A stretch of DNA of 8,075 nt from contig DAMH01000028.1 in the NCBI GenBank assembly GCA_002499585.1, positions 1-8,075 of the forward strand. The letters run 5' to 3'. Positions 1-5,562 of this stretch are shown in pieces (position 1 is the stretch's first letter; each line of letters begins with the position of its first letter). This DNA is from Euryarchaeota archaeon UBA552 (GTDB lineage Archaea; Thermoplasmatota; Poseidoniia; Poseidoniales; Thalassarchaeaceae). The translations under genes were made by a program, and so were the position numbers. A model generated the notes under the pieces. It searched no databases, was not told where the DNA came from, and saw nothing but the letters and a program-made list of their open reading frames with translations.

Positions 1-1142
1 TCCACTAGGTAGCCCTCTGGTACGAGAACAGCCCACTTGTCGAGTTCGTCGGTTGTGTCTGTAAGCATGCCCATCGAGCTGTCTTGAAGATCGAAACCGT
101 CGGTGGTGAACAACCCAGTGATGTTTCCTGCATCCAAGGTTGTCACGGCGTCAGCGCCGATGCCCCCGTCACCCCAACCCGGGTCGTCCACGGAGAGTGT
201 GTATGTGCCGGGTGTTGAGTAACTGGTCACTATGGTTCCGACGTCTGAAGGTTGATACATAAGAGGCGGACCGAATTCGTCGTCGATCCCGCCTGGGCCT
301 GTGACTGAGATTCTGCTCTCAGTGTCACACCAAGCGTCGCAGTAGGAGAGTACGATGGCGACTGTCTGTCCGGCCAAGACGTCGAAATCCGCTGTGTCGG
401 AGGTGGCGCCACCGGTGTAGGGCAGGTAGCTGAGTTGAACCGTCTCTGCCAGAGTGTCTGCGACGACCAGCGTCTCCTCGGTGTAGTCGCCGATGTTGCC
501 GTTATCTCCGGGGAAGAAGAACTCTACGTCGAGCCTGTAGTCTGATGGGTTGTTGCCTTGGCAGCCAGACAAGGAACAATCGATGTAGACCATGAGGGTC
601 TCTGCCGCGCCGGCAGATGCGGAAACGGTGCAGGTACCAGACGCAGCATTGCAGCTTGCTGCACCTAGGTACTGAGTTCCACCGAGCCCGTTGCCGGTCC
701 ATGCGTCTGCATTCCTCAGGCTCAGTGAGTGGTGAGTAACGGTGGAGTTCCAAGCCGTTGTGATGTTGACCTGGTATCCATTTGGTACGTCAATCAGGTA
801 AGCGTCGTCATCGTCGCACGACACACCAGTGGGGGCTCCGCAGCCAGAGAAGCCGTTAACGTGTCCGTAGAAAGACGTGACTTGATCCATCTCAACGTAC
901 GGAGTCAGATCGATCGGGGGGCAAGCGCCTCCAGTAGGGCAAATTTGGTTGTTGCCATTGTATCCGCCGGCATCTTCGCCGGTGCAGGCGTCCCAGCCCA
1001 GACAGGGATTTAGAGGAGCTTCCATAATGACTGGATCCTCCTTCATTTCCACCCTTTCCTCAACCGGCGTTAGAGCCGGTGTAAGTAGGGCTGCAATCAT
1101 TAGCGTAGCAAGGACGATTGTTTGGCTGCGGTCGTTCGACAT
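1..1142 (-). CDS. Secreted surface protein with tandem PPC-like beta-sandwich domains (C-terminus outside window)
   Basis: The frame is open from ATG at 1142 to the left edge, giving 380 codons and no stop. Residues 1-7 are polar with one Arg, followed by a hydrophobic run at about 8-25 that looks like a Sec signal peptide, so the protein is probably exported. The mature part is acidic and rich in Gly, Thr and Asp. It seems to contain repeated domains like the bacterial pre-peptidase C-terminal (PPC) fold: segment 1 about 84-208 (DDDDAYLIDVPNGYQV at 110-125), segment 2 about 225-320 (ADFDVLAGQTVAIVL), and the start of a third at about 340 (DELDKWAVLVPEGYLV at 365-380). Cysteines come in close pairs: 47/53, 68/74, 101/109, 164/171, 189/194 and 268/272. 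PPC domains accompany secreted enzymes and adhesins; no catalytic domain is visible here, so substrate and role are unknown. The signal and repeats are seen; the PPC assignment is inferred from pattern. Confidence 0.8.
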   Translation of the reverse strand, partial: MSNDRSQTIVLATLMIAALLTPALTPVEERVEMKEDPVIMEAPLNPCLGWDACTGEDAGGYNGNNQICPTGGACPPIDLTPYVEMDQVTSFYGHVNGFSGCGAPTGVSCDDDDAYLIDVPNGYQVNITTAWNSTVTHHSLSLRNADAWTGNGLGGTQYLGAASCNAASGTCTVSASAGAAETLMVYIDCSLSGCQGNNPSDYRLDVEFFFPGDNGNIGDYTEETLVVADTLAETVQLSYLPYTGGATSDTADFDVLAGQTVAIVLSYCDAWCDTESRISVTGPGGIDDEFGPPLMYQPSDVGTIVTSYSTPGTYTLSVDDPGWGDGGIGADAVTTLDAGNITGLFTTDGFDLQDSSMGMLTDTTDELDKWAVLVPEGYLV

Positions 1143-1155
1143 AGACGTCACTGGG

Positions 1156-1165
1156 CGTGATCACG
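1156..1165. promoter_or_regulatory. 10-bp perfect palindrome, possible operator
   Basis: CGTGATCACG reads the same on both strands. It lies between the TATA-like box at 1177-1182 and the surface-protein ATG at 1142, just upstream of the transcription start predicted from the TATA spacing (about 1154). A dimeric repressor bound here would block initiation. The palindrome is seen; its role as an operator is inferred from position alone. Confidence 0.35.
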
Positions 1166-1176
1166 TCCGAGGATGG

Positions 1177-1182
1177 ATATAA
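1177..1182 (-). promoter_or_regulatory. TATA-like box of the surface-protein gene
   Basis: On the minus strand TTATAT is centred about 37 bases before the ATG at 1142. With the usual archaeal spacing of about 25 bases to the start site, the mRNA would begin near 1154 and have a leader of roughly 12 bases. A further TTTTTATA further upstream (about 1267-1275) could be an alternative box but sits in a T-rich tract more like a terminator. Confidence 0.5.
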
Positions 1183-1268
1183 CAATGTCGAATTGTTACT
1201 TCAGGAAAAGCAGGGTATCACAGGCTCCTGCGGGTTGAGTTCGGTCGGTGTGAAACTCCTTTTTTCCT

Positions 1269-1292
1269 ATAAAAATAACAAAAACTCCAAAA
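1269..1292 (-). terminator. T-rich tract, second candidate terminator of hbd
   Basis: On the minus strand this stretch is GTTTTGGAGTTTTT followed by GTTATTTTTAT, with three runs of four or five T. Archaeal RNA polymerase can stop at such U-rich runs without a hairpin. It lies about 60 bases beyond the hbd stop codon and before the surface-protein promoter, so it could insulate the two. It may double as an AT-rich promoter element. Confidence 0.35.
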
Positions 1293-1320
1293 CGTTGCAC
1301 TGAGCGTCGATATGGCTTCC

Positions 1321-1340
1321 GAAAACAACAATATATATGT
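1321..1340 (-). terminator. T-rich tract directly after hbd
   Basis: About ten bases beyond the hbd stop codon the minus strand reads ACATATATATTGTTGTTTTC, an AT-rich run ending in TTTT. It is in the right place for an archaeal U-tract terminator; there is no clear hairpin. Confidence 0.35.
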
Positions 1341-1349
1341 TATGAGGGA

Positions 1350-2198
1350 TCAGTATTCGTAGAACCCTTTTTTCGTTTTTCTCCCCAATTTTCCTTCCTC
1401 CACCATCGACACCAAAAGAGGCGCCGGCTTGTACTTGTCATCTGCCAGCCCCTCGTGGAGCACCCTCATTATGTTGAGCACCGTGTCTAGACCAATCAAA
1501 TCAGCCAGAGCCAAAGGTCCGATAGGATGATTCATCCCGAGTTTCATTATCCCGTCGATCGCCTCTGGATCCGCGACGCCCTCGTCGAGTGTGATAATGG
1601 CCTCATTGATCATCGGACAAAGTATCCTGTTCGATACGAATCCGGGGGAGTCGTTGCACTCCAATGGAGTCTTGCCGAGCGACTCTATGACCCTGGTCAC
1701 TTCTGCTGTGACCTCTGGCTCAGTATGAGTTCCCTTGATGACCTCGACCAGTTTCATAACCGGTACGGGATTCATGAAGTGCATACCGATAACCCTGCCG
1801 GGCCTATTTGTTGATGAAGCGATCGAGTCTATTGATATCGAAGAGGTATTGGTGGCAAGGATCGCCTCGTCTTTGCATAGTTCGTCGAGTTGCTCGAAGG
1901 TCCTCGTTTTCAGCTCCTTTATCTCAGGTACCGCCTCGACCACCAAATCCGACCCACCCAATTCCTGAATGCTTACCGTGGTGCTGATGCAACCTAGTGC
2001 CGATGCGGCGGTCTGTTGGCTTATTTTACCACGGGATGTCAACTTCTGCAATGATGAGCGTATCGTATCCATCCCCCTGCTCACGGCCTCCTCATTTATG
2101 TCTGCCATCGTGACTTGGTATCCGGAACATGCCGCTACCTGTGCAATCCCGGCTCCCATCTGACCTGCTCCGACGACTCCGATTGATTCAACTTCCAT
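1350..2198 (-). CDS. hbd: 3-hydroxybutyryl-CoA dehydrogenase (NAD-dependent)
   Basis: Oxidises (S)-3-hydroxyacyl-CoA to 3-ketoacyl-CoA with NAD, the third step of beta-oxidation, or the reverse reaction in synthesis; cytoplasmic. From ATG 2198 the product is 282 residues, the usual length for this family. The N-terminal Rossmann fold shows GxGxxG at residues 10-15 (GAGQMG), and DLVVEAVPE at about 84-92 is the typical second strand. NTSSISI around 117-123 supplies the conserved Ser, GMHFMNPVPVMKLVEV at 138-153 carries the catalytic His140-Glu152 pair, and SPGFVSNRIL at 184-193 has the conserved Asn190. The C-terminal dimerisation domain ends in GRKTKKGFYEY, a family hallmark. A GTG at 2219 would add seven residues before the fold; I prefer ATG 2198 because of family length and an AT-rich box about 30 bases upstream. 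It is divergent from tRNA-Gln. The acyl-CoA dehydrogenase 600 bases away could supply the same pathway. Confidence 0.95.
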   Translation of the reverse strand: MEVESIGVVGAGQMGAGIAQVAACSGYQVTMADINEEAVSRGMDTIRSSLQKLTSRGKISQQTAASALGCISTTVSIQELGGSDLVVEAVPEIKELKTRTFEQLDELCKDEAILATNTSSISIDSIASSTNRPGRVIGMHFMNPVPVMKLVEVIKGTHTEPEVTAEVTRVIESLGKTPLECNDSPGFVSNRILCPMINEAIITLDEGVADPEAIDGIMKLGMNHPIGPLALADLIGLDTVLNIMRVLHEGLADDKYKPAPLLVSMVEEGKLGRKTKKGFYEY

Positions 2199-2224
2199 GC
2201 CACCCCCGTGGAGCGCCACTGAAT

Positions 2225-2231
2225 GATTATT
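2225..2231 (-). promoter_or_regulatory. TATA-like box of hbd
   Basis: AATAATC on the minus strand is centred 30 bases before the ATG at 2198, consistent with a nearly leaderless hbd transcript. This position would place the start site downstream of the alternative GTG at 2219, which favours the ATG. Weak match to a consensus; inferred. Confidence 0.4.
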
Positions 2232-2252
2232 GCGATGATTTGGTCGACAAGT

Positions 2253-2260
2253 CCTAAACC
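2253..2260 (+). promoter_or_regulatory. TATA-like box of tRNA-Gln
   Basis: CCTAAACC is centred about 27 bases before the first base of tRNA-Gln (2284), the normal spacing for an archaeal tRNA promoter that starts at or near the mature 5' end. It is a weak TATA match. The reverse complement, GGTTTAGG, also resembles a box, so it could contribute to hbd as well. Confidence 0.45.
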
Positions 2261-2283
2261 ATAGTGCGCCACCCGAGTACTAC

Positions 2284-2359
2284 AGTCCTGTAGTGTAGTG
2301 GTCCATCATCTCGGGTTTTGGTCCCGGGGACCCAGGTTCGAGTCCTGGCGGGACTACCA
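2284..2359 (+). tRNA. tRNA-Gln (anticodon TTG), CCA encoded
   Basis: The cloverleaf folds fully. Acceptor AGTCCTG (2284-2290) pairs with CGGGACT (2349-2355) with one G-T pair; the discriminator is A2356 and CCA follows at 2357-2359. The D arm has a three-pair stem (GTG/CAT). The anticodon stem TCGGG/CCCGG encloses loop TTTTGGT (2316-2322), giving anticodon TTG at 2318-2320, which reads CAA (and CAG by wobble). The variable loop is four bases, and the T arm is CCAGG-TTCGAGT-CCTGG. No intron is visible. In most archaea this tRNA is first charged with Glu and then amidated by GatDE; that is background knowledge, not seen here. It is divergent from hbd and is followed by a small gene on the same strand. 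Confidence 0.97.
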
Positions 2360-2412
2360 CCTTGGATGTGTGAGCGGAACAAAAAAAAGAGTCTTGTTTG
2401 TCCGACGTCTCC

Positions 2413-2781
2413 ATGATGCTCGAGATGTCGGGACTGAAAAAGGTACAAAGCGCGGATCTACTAGGGAGCAATGACGGTGAAAAAATCAACCTGCAATTGG
2501 ACTGCACCTCATTGTCGGTGTCAATAGAGAGGAGGATCCAAAGGACCGTTGTGAGGGGGGGCGAGGGCGATGACCTGCTCGATGAAGGTGCCGAGTCCGC
2601 TGTTTACGAAGCCGAAGCAAAAGTCGGCCACGGTGAATACGCAGACGTGATGGCCCTGTTCAGAGGTTCTGACCAAGTTATCCGGGACCCCTTTGAGGGC
2701 GGTGAGGTCAAAGTGGCTTTCAAGTCGTTGTCCTACGATGGCAAAGTGTTGAGGATGACTCTGATAGAAGATATCGATTGA
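2413..2781 (+). CDS. Hypothetical acidic protein of about 122 residues
   Basis: I do not recognise this protein. It starts at ATG 2413 (the next codon, 2416, is also ATG); a TTG at 2398 would add five residues, and an in-frame stop at 2371 limits further extension. The A-rich run at 2381-2388, about 28 bases before 2413, could act as a promoter box. The product is soluble-looking and acidic, with no signal peptide or membrane segment. The second half alternates hydrophobic and charged residues (EVKVAFKSLSYDGKVLRMTL near the end), as expected of beta strands. Codon choice, with frequent AGG and third-position G/C, resembles the neighbouring genes, and the frame fills the gap between tRNA-Gln and the convergent acyl-CoA dehydrogenase with only 29 bases left over. 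The opposite-strand frame here looks less protein-like. Coding is likely; function unknown. Confidence 0.65.
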   Translation: MMLEMSGLKKVQSADLLGSNDGEKINLQLDCTSLSVSIERRIQRTVVRGGEGDDLLDEGAESAVYEAEAKVGHGEYADVMALFRGSDQVIRDPFEGGEVKVAFKSLSYDGKVLRMTLIEDID

Positions 2782-2810
2782 GTTGAGTGTTGGGCACGAA
2801 TTGGCATCAT

Positions 2811-4016
2811 TCACTCGTCGATGGGGGAGCCGCCCCTGCCTAGATCCCGGGCTATGTTCTTCTGGTGAGACTCTATCGTCCCACCGCCGATCTCAAGAAG
2901 CTTGGCGTCCCTCCATAGCCTTTCAACGACGTATTCACCGACGTAACCGTAGCCGCCGAGAACCTGTATGGCCCTGTCTGCGATGTTCTTGGCAGCAGTT
3001 GTAGAGTAGAGTTTCACACCATCGCTATCCAACCTGTTCCCAGATGTTCCTAGATCGGTGTTGATTGCGGTGTCATAGACATACGCCCTCATGGCCCGGT
3101 ACTCTGCCCAGGACTCTCCGATGTGGCGCTGCACCTGTCCGAATTCCCGGATCTTTTTACCGAAGGCCTCCCTCTCTGATGCATAGCTGTTCATTATCGA
3201 GAGGCACCTCCTGGATATTCCAACCGCCATGGCCGCCAGTGCTATCCTCTCAATCTCCAGATTTCTCATCATGTGAATCATTGATTCACCAGGCGAACCG
3301 ACAACGTTTTTGGCAGGGATGATGACATCTTCAAAGACCAATTCTGCTGTGCTGGAGGCGCGCATCCCCAACTTGTCCATTATCTTCTGACCCACGGAAT
3401 AACCGTCCATGCCATTTTCCACAATAAAGGTCGTGATCTGTGGCCGGCCATTTTCATCTTCTCCGGTCCTGGCGTAGACCATACAAACATCTGCAGGAGT
3501 ACCCTCATCGTCAATCGCGCCGTTTGTGATCCACATCTTCCTACCGTTAAGGACCCAAGATCCATTCTCCGAGGGCTTTGCGCTGGTTGCCATCCCCAAT
3601 ACGTCTGTACCCTGGCCGGCCTCGCTCATACCCATGCAGCCTATCCATTCGCCGCTGCATACCTTCGGTAGAATTCGGGCCTTCTGTTCAGTGCTTCCGT
3701 TGTATGCGAGATTATTGACCATGAGTTGTGCATGGGCCAGATACGCGAGGCAGAAACCGGGATCAGAGTATGAGAGTTCTTCATTGACGATGGCTACTGC
3801 GGTGGAGTCCATGCCCGTACCTCCGAATTCTTCCTGAACTGTGATTCCAAGCAGGCCCAGTTCGCCCAGTTTTCTGAATAATGAGGAATTGAATTTTTCC
3901 AACCTATCGTGTTCATGTGCCTGAGGTTCCACTTCTTCACTGACGAAATTTCGGATCATGTCCCTGAGCATCCTGTGTTCTTGAGTCGGATTGGCGATAT
4001 CGAAAGGGGCACTCAT
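2811..4016 (-). CDS. Acyl-CoA dehydrogenase, isovaleryl-CoA/long-chain-like active site
   Basis: A FAD-dependent dehydrogenase that introduces the alpha-beta double bond into an acyl-CoA and passes electrons to an electron-transfer flavoprotein. From ATG 4016 it has 401 residues, normal for the family. The N-terminal helical domain is about 1-125, the middle beta domain about 126-235 with MSEAGQGTD (130-138; Gln replaces the usual small residue) and MWITNG (161-166), and the C-terminal helical domain follows with REAFGKKI (282-289) and the FAD/tetramer segment QVLGGYGYVGEY (351-362). The medium-chain catalytic Glu position (YEGT) is replaced by Gly378 in EIGGGT, while Glu256 in EIERIAL occupies the place used by isovaleryl-CoA and long-chain enzymes. 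Substrate is therefore probably branched or long, but not certain. An upstream extension to 4148 would overlap asnS and lacks family features. It lies 40 bases after asnS and may be co-transcribed or have its own promoter. Confidence 0.93.
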   Translation of the reverse strand: MSAPFDIANPTQEHRMLRDMIRNFVSEEVEPQAHEHDRLEKFNSSLFRKLGELGLLGITVQEEFGGTGMDSTAVAIVNEELSYSDPGFCLAYLAHAQLMVNNLAYNGSTEQKARILPKVCSGEWIGCMGMSEAGQGTDVLGMATSAKPSENGSWVLNGRKMWITNGAIDDEGTPADVCMVYARTGEDENGRPQITTFIVENGMDGYSVGQKIMDKLGMRASSTAELVFEDVIIPAKNVVGSPGESMIHMMRNLEIERIALAAMAVGISRRCLSIMNSYASEREAFGKKIREFGQVQRHIGESWAEYRAMRAYVYDTAINTDLGTSGNRLDSDGVKLYSTTAAKNIADRAIQVLGGYGYVGEYVVERLWRDAKLLEIGGGTIESHQKNIARDLGRGGSPIDE

Positions 4017-4044
4017 GACACGACGGGGAGGGGGGTGCGTATGA

Positions 4045-4052
4045 GGATTATC
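4045..4052 (-). promoter_or_regulatory. TATA-like box of the acyl-CoA dehydrogenase gene
   Basis: GATAATCC on the minus strand is centred about 32 bases before ATG 4016 and starts just after the asnS stop codon. The spacing matches the boxes before hbd and the surface-protein gene and would give a leader of only a few bases. The downstream run is C-rich. Inferred from position and composition. Confidence 0.35.
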
Positions 4053-4056
4053 AGGA

Positions 4057-5382
4057 TCAGGGAGTGACTCTTCGAGAATCCCTTGGGAAGGGGATTGTCT
4101 CCCTGATGTGATCCGCGCCTGCGAGCCAGGCGCATACTCTGTCCACACCTAGACCGAAGCCTCCGTGGGGGACTCCCCCGTACCTCCTGATGTCTATGTA
4201 GAACTCGTAGGGCTCACGGGGAGTTCCCTCCTCGTCTATCCTCTGGAGTATCTCTGATTCCGACCAGGTTCTCTCACCACCGCCTATGATCTCACCGTAT
4301 CCCTCTGGGGCCAATAGATCATGGCACAATACGTATTTTGGATCCTCGGGATCCTGACGGTGGTAGAAGGGCTTTGCGACCTTTGGGTAGTGGGTTAGGA
4401 AATGTGGGACCTCAAAATCCTCTGTGAGTATCTTCTCTTTGCTGAAATCCAAGTCTTGTCCCCACTCAATCTCGACGCCTTTGGACTGAAGCATCTCGAC
4501 AGCATCGTCATAGCGAATTCTTGGGTAATGGCTTTCTGCGTATTTCTGGATGGTGTTTATGTCTCTTCCGAGGCTCTCTAGCTCTTCAGACCTCTGTTCG
4601 AGTAGCGTTCTGGCAATGTGCCTAACCAATCCTTCGCCATGACTCATGACATCTTCGTTGTCTGCCCAGGCGATCTCCATTTCCGCATGCCAGAACTCCG
4701 TGAGGTGCCGCCTTGTTCGGCTCTTTTCTGCTCTGAAAGAGGGGGCCAACGTGTAGAGCCTCTCCAGTGCTGGCATGGCCGCCTCGGCGTAAAGCTGCCA
4801 GGACTGGGTTAGGTATGCCTTTTTACCGAAATACGGAACTTCGAAAAGTGTGCTCCCGCCCTCCACGGCGCCAGCAACGAAGTTCGGAGCTTGATATTCG
4901 GTGAAGTCCCTGTCCCTGAAGTATGAGTGGACGGCTCCGAAGATAGTCGATCTGATCTTCAGCATCTTCGTCATTCTCCCAGTCCTGAGATAGAGGTGCC
5001 TGTTGTCCAAGAGGAATTCGGTTTCGCCCCCATCTGCCTGTTTCATGGCAGACTCGGTGATAGGAAAGGGCCTCTGAGGATTGACCGGGCCTACAATCTT
5101 GACGTCTTTAACCATTATTTCGTAGCCATGTTCGCGGTCTGTGGGGATCACTTGGCCGGATAATTCTACACTGGATTCAATTAAAGCCGCTGAGATCTCC
5201 TCGAAATTGTCATCCCCTATCACAGCCCTCTTGAGGACGCATTGGACGGTTCCGGTGGAGTCCCTCAGAACCACAAATCGAATTGATTTGGAGCCCCTGG
5301 TTCTGTGTATCCAACCACGAAGGAGTACTTCTTTTCCATCAAGTCCTCCCCCGTGGACCTCGGCAATCCACAGACTCTTCAC
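4057..5382 (-). CDS. asnS: Asparaginyl-tRNA synthetase (archaeal class IIb)
   Basis: Attaches asparagine to tRNA-Asn in the cytoplasm using ATP. From GTG 5382 it has 441 residues, close to archaeal AsnRS (about 430-440). The OB-fold anticodon-binding domain spans about 18-100 (VLLRGWIHRTRGSKSIRFVVLRD region), followed by the class II catalytic core: motif 1 region around YFRDRDFTEYQAP (154-166), motif 2 FRAEKSRTRRHLTEFWHAE (216-234), and motif 3 GGFGLGVDRVCAW (407-419). The tail HIRETIPFPRD...RRVTP is typical of AsnRS rather than AspRS. The frame is open to a GTG at 5415, but the extra 11 residues have no family counterpart and GGTGG lies just before GTG 5382. The gene begins 65 bases after tRNA-Lys with no clear box between, so it may share the tRNA promoter. 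Its presence suggests direct Asn-tRNA synthesis in this organism. Confidence 0.95.
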   Translation of the reverse strand: MKSLWIAEVHGGGLDGKEVLLRGWIHRTRGSKSIRFVVLRDSTGTVQCVLKRAVIGDDNFEEISAALIESSVELSGQVIPTDREHGYEIMVKDVKIVGPVNPQRPFPITESAMKQADGGETEFLLDNRHLYLRTGRMTKMLKIRSTIFGAVHSYFRDRDFTEYQAPNFVAGAVEGGSTLFEVPYFGKKAYLTQSWQLYAEAAMPALERLYTLAPSFRAEKSRTRRHLTEFWHAEMEIAWADNEDVMSHGEGLVRHIARTLLEQRSEELESLGRDINTIQKYAESHYPRIRYDDAVEMLQSKGVEIEWGQDLDFSKEKILTEDFEVPHFLTHYPKVAKPFYHRQDPEDPKYVLCHDLLAPEGYGEIIGGGERTWSESEILQRIDEEGTPREPYEFYIDIRRYGGVPHGGFGLGVDRVCAWLAGADHIRETIPFPRDSRRVTP

Positions 5383-5447
5383 AATCGCCACCCAAACTGG
5401 GGGCCATCGGGCCACCGTTTCAACACTGCGCTTGTTTGTAGGGCAGG

Positions 5448-5521
5448 CGGGTCTGACGGGGTTCGAACCCGCGGCCTACGGGTTAAGAGCCCGTCGCTCT
5501 ACCTGACTAAGCTACAGACCC
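5448..5521 (-). tRNA. tRNA-Lys (anticodon CTT), CCA not encoded
   Basis: Reading the minus strand, acceptor GGGTCTG (5521-5515) pairs perfectly with CAGACCC (5455-5449), with discriminator G at 5448. The D stem is GCTT/GAGC, with one T-G pair. The anticodon stem ACGGG/CCCGT holds loop CTCTTAA (5489-5483), so the anticodon is CTT at 5487-5485, reading AAG. The T arm is GCGGG-TTCGAAC-CCCGT. After the discriminator come C, C and T, so the CCA end must be completed by the CCA-adding enzyme, unlike tRNA-Gln in this window. No intron is visible. It lies 41 bases after rpiA and upstream of asnS on the same strand. Confidence 0.97.
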
Positions 5522-5523
5522 GG

Positions 5524-5537
5524 CCCTCGGTTGAGGG
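5524..5537 (-). repeat. Short inverted repeat just before tRNA-Lys
   Basis: CCCTC, a four-base spacer and GAGGG form a 5-bp hairpin immediately upstream of the mature tRNA 5' end, between it and the TATA-like box. If transcription started upstream of it, the hairpin would be part of the leader removed by RNase P; with the usual TATA spacing it would lie mostly in untranscribed DNA. Could be chance. Confidence 0.25.
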
Positions 5538-5543
5538 ATCTAG

Positions 5544-5549
5544 GTATAA
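5544..5549 (-). promoter_or_regulatory. TATA box of tRNA-Lys (and perhaps asnS)
   Basis: TTATAC on the minus strand is centred 25-26 bases before the tRNA-Lys 5' end (5521), the expected distance for an archaeal promoter starting at or near the mature tRNA end. It sits about 14 bases after the rpiA stop codon, so the tRNA has its own promoter rather than depending on rpiA. Confidence 0.65.
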
Positions 5550-5562
5550 CAACAGCGATTGT

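Noticed and set aside
729..1182. Plus-strand open frames of 94 and 77 codons opposite the surface-protein gene
   Set aside because: The minus-strand frame has a signal peptide, repeated domains and regular cysteine pairs and covers the same bases; the plus-strand translations have no protein-like features.
1143..1349. Possible riboswitch or small gene between hbd and the surface-protein gene
   Set aside because: Only T-rich tracts, a promoter box and a short palindrome are visible; no conserved riboswitch core or coding frame.
2199..2219. GTG start at 2219 for hbd
   Set aside because: It adds seven residues before the Rossmann fold, makes the protein longer than the family norm of 282, and lies too close to the inferred TATA box.
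2280..2507. Minus-strand open frame across tRNA-Gln
   Set aside because: Its PGLEPGSPGPKP-like stretch is the antisense translation of the tRNA T arm and anticodon arm, a common false gene.
2521..2814. Minus-strand 97-codon frame opposite the small hypothetical gene
   Set aside because: It overlaps the acyl-CoA dehydrogenase stop and has less protein-like composition than the plus-strand frame; both cannot be real. Some doubt remains.
4017..4148. N-terminal extension of the acyl-CoA dehydrogenase
   Set aside because: It would overlap the asnS 3' end by about 90 bases, is Pro/Arg-rich and unlike the family, and the conserved fold begins right after ATG 4016.
5141..5506. Plus-strand open frame ending in a GFEPAAYGLRARRS-like stretch
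   Set aside because: This is the well-known false translation of the reverse strand of a tRNA, here tRNA-Lys; the rest is antisense to asnS.
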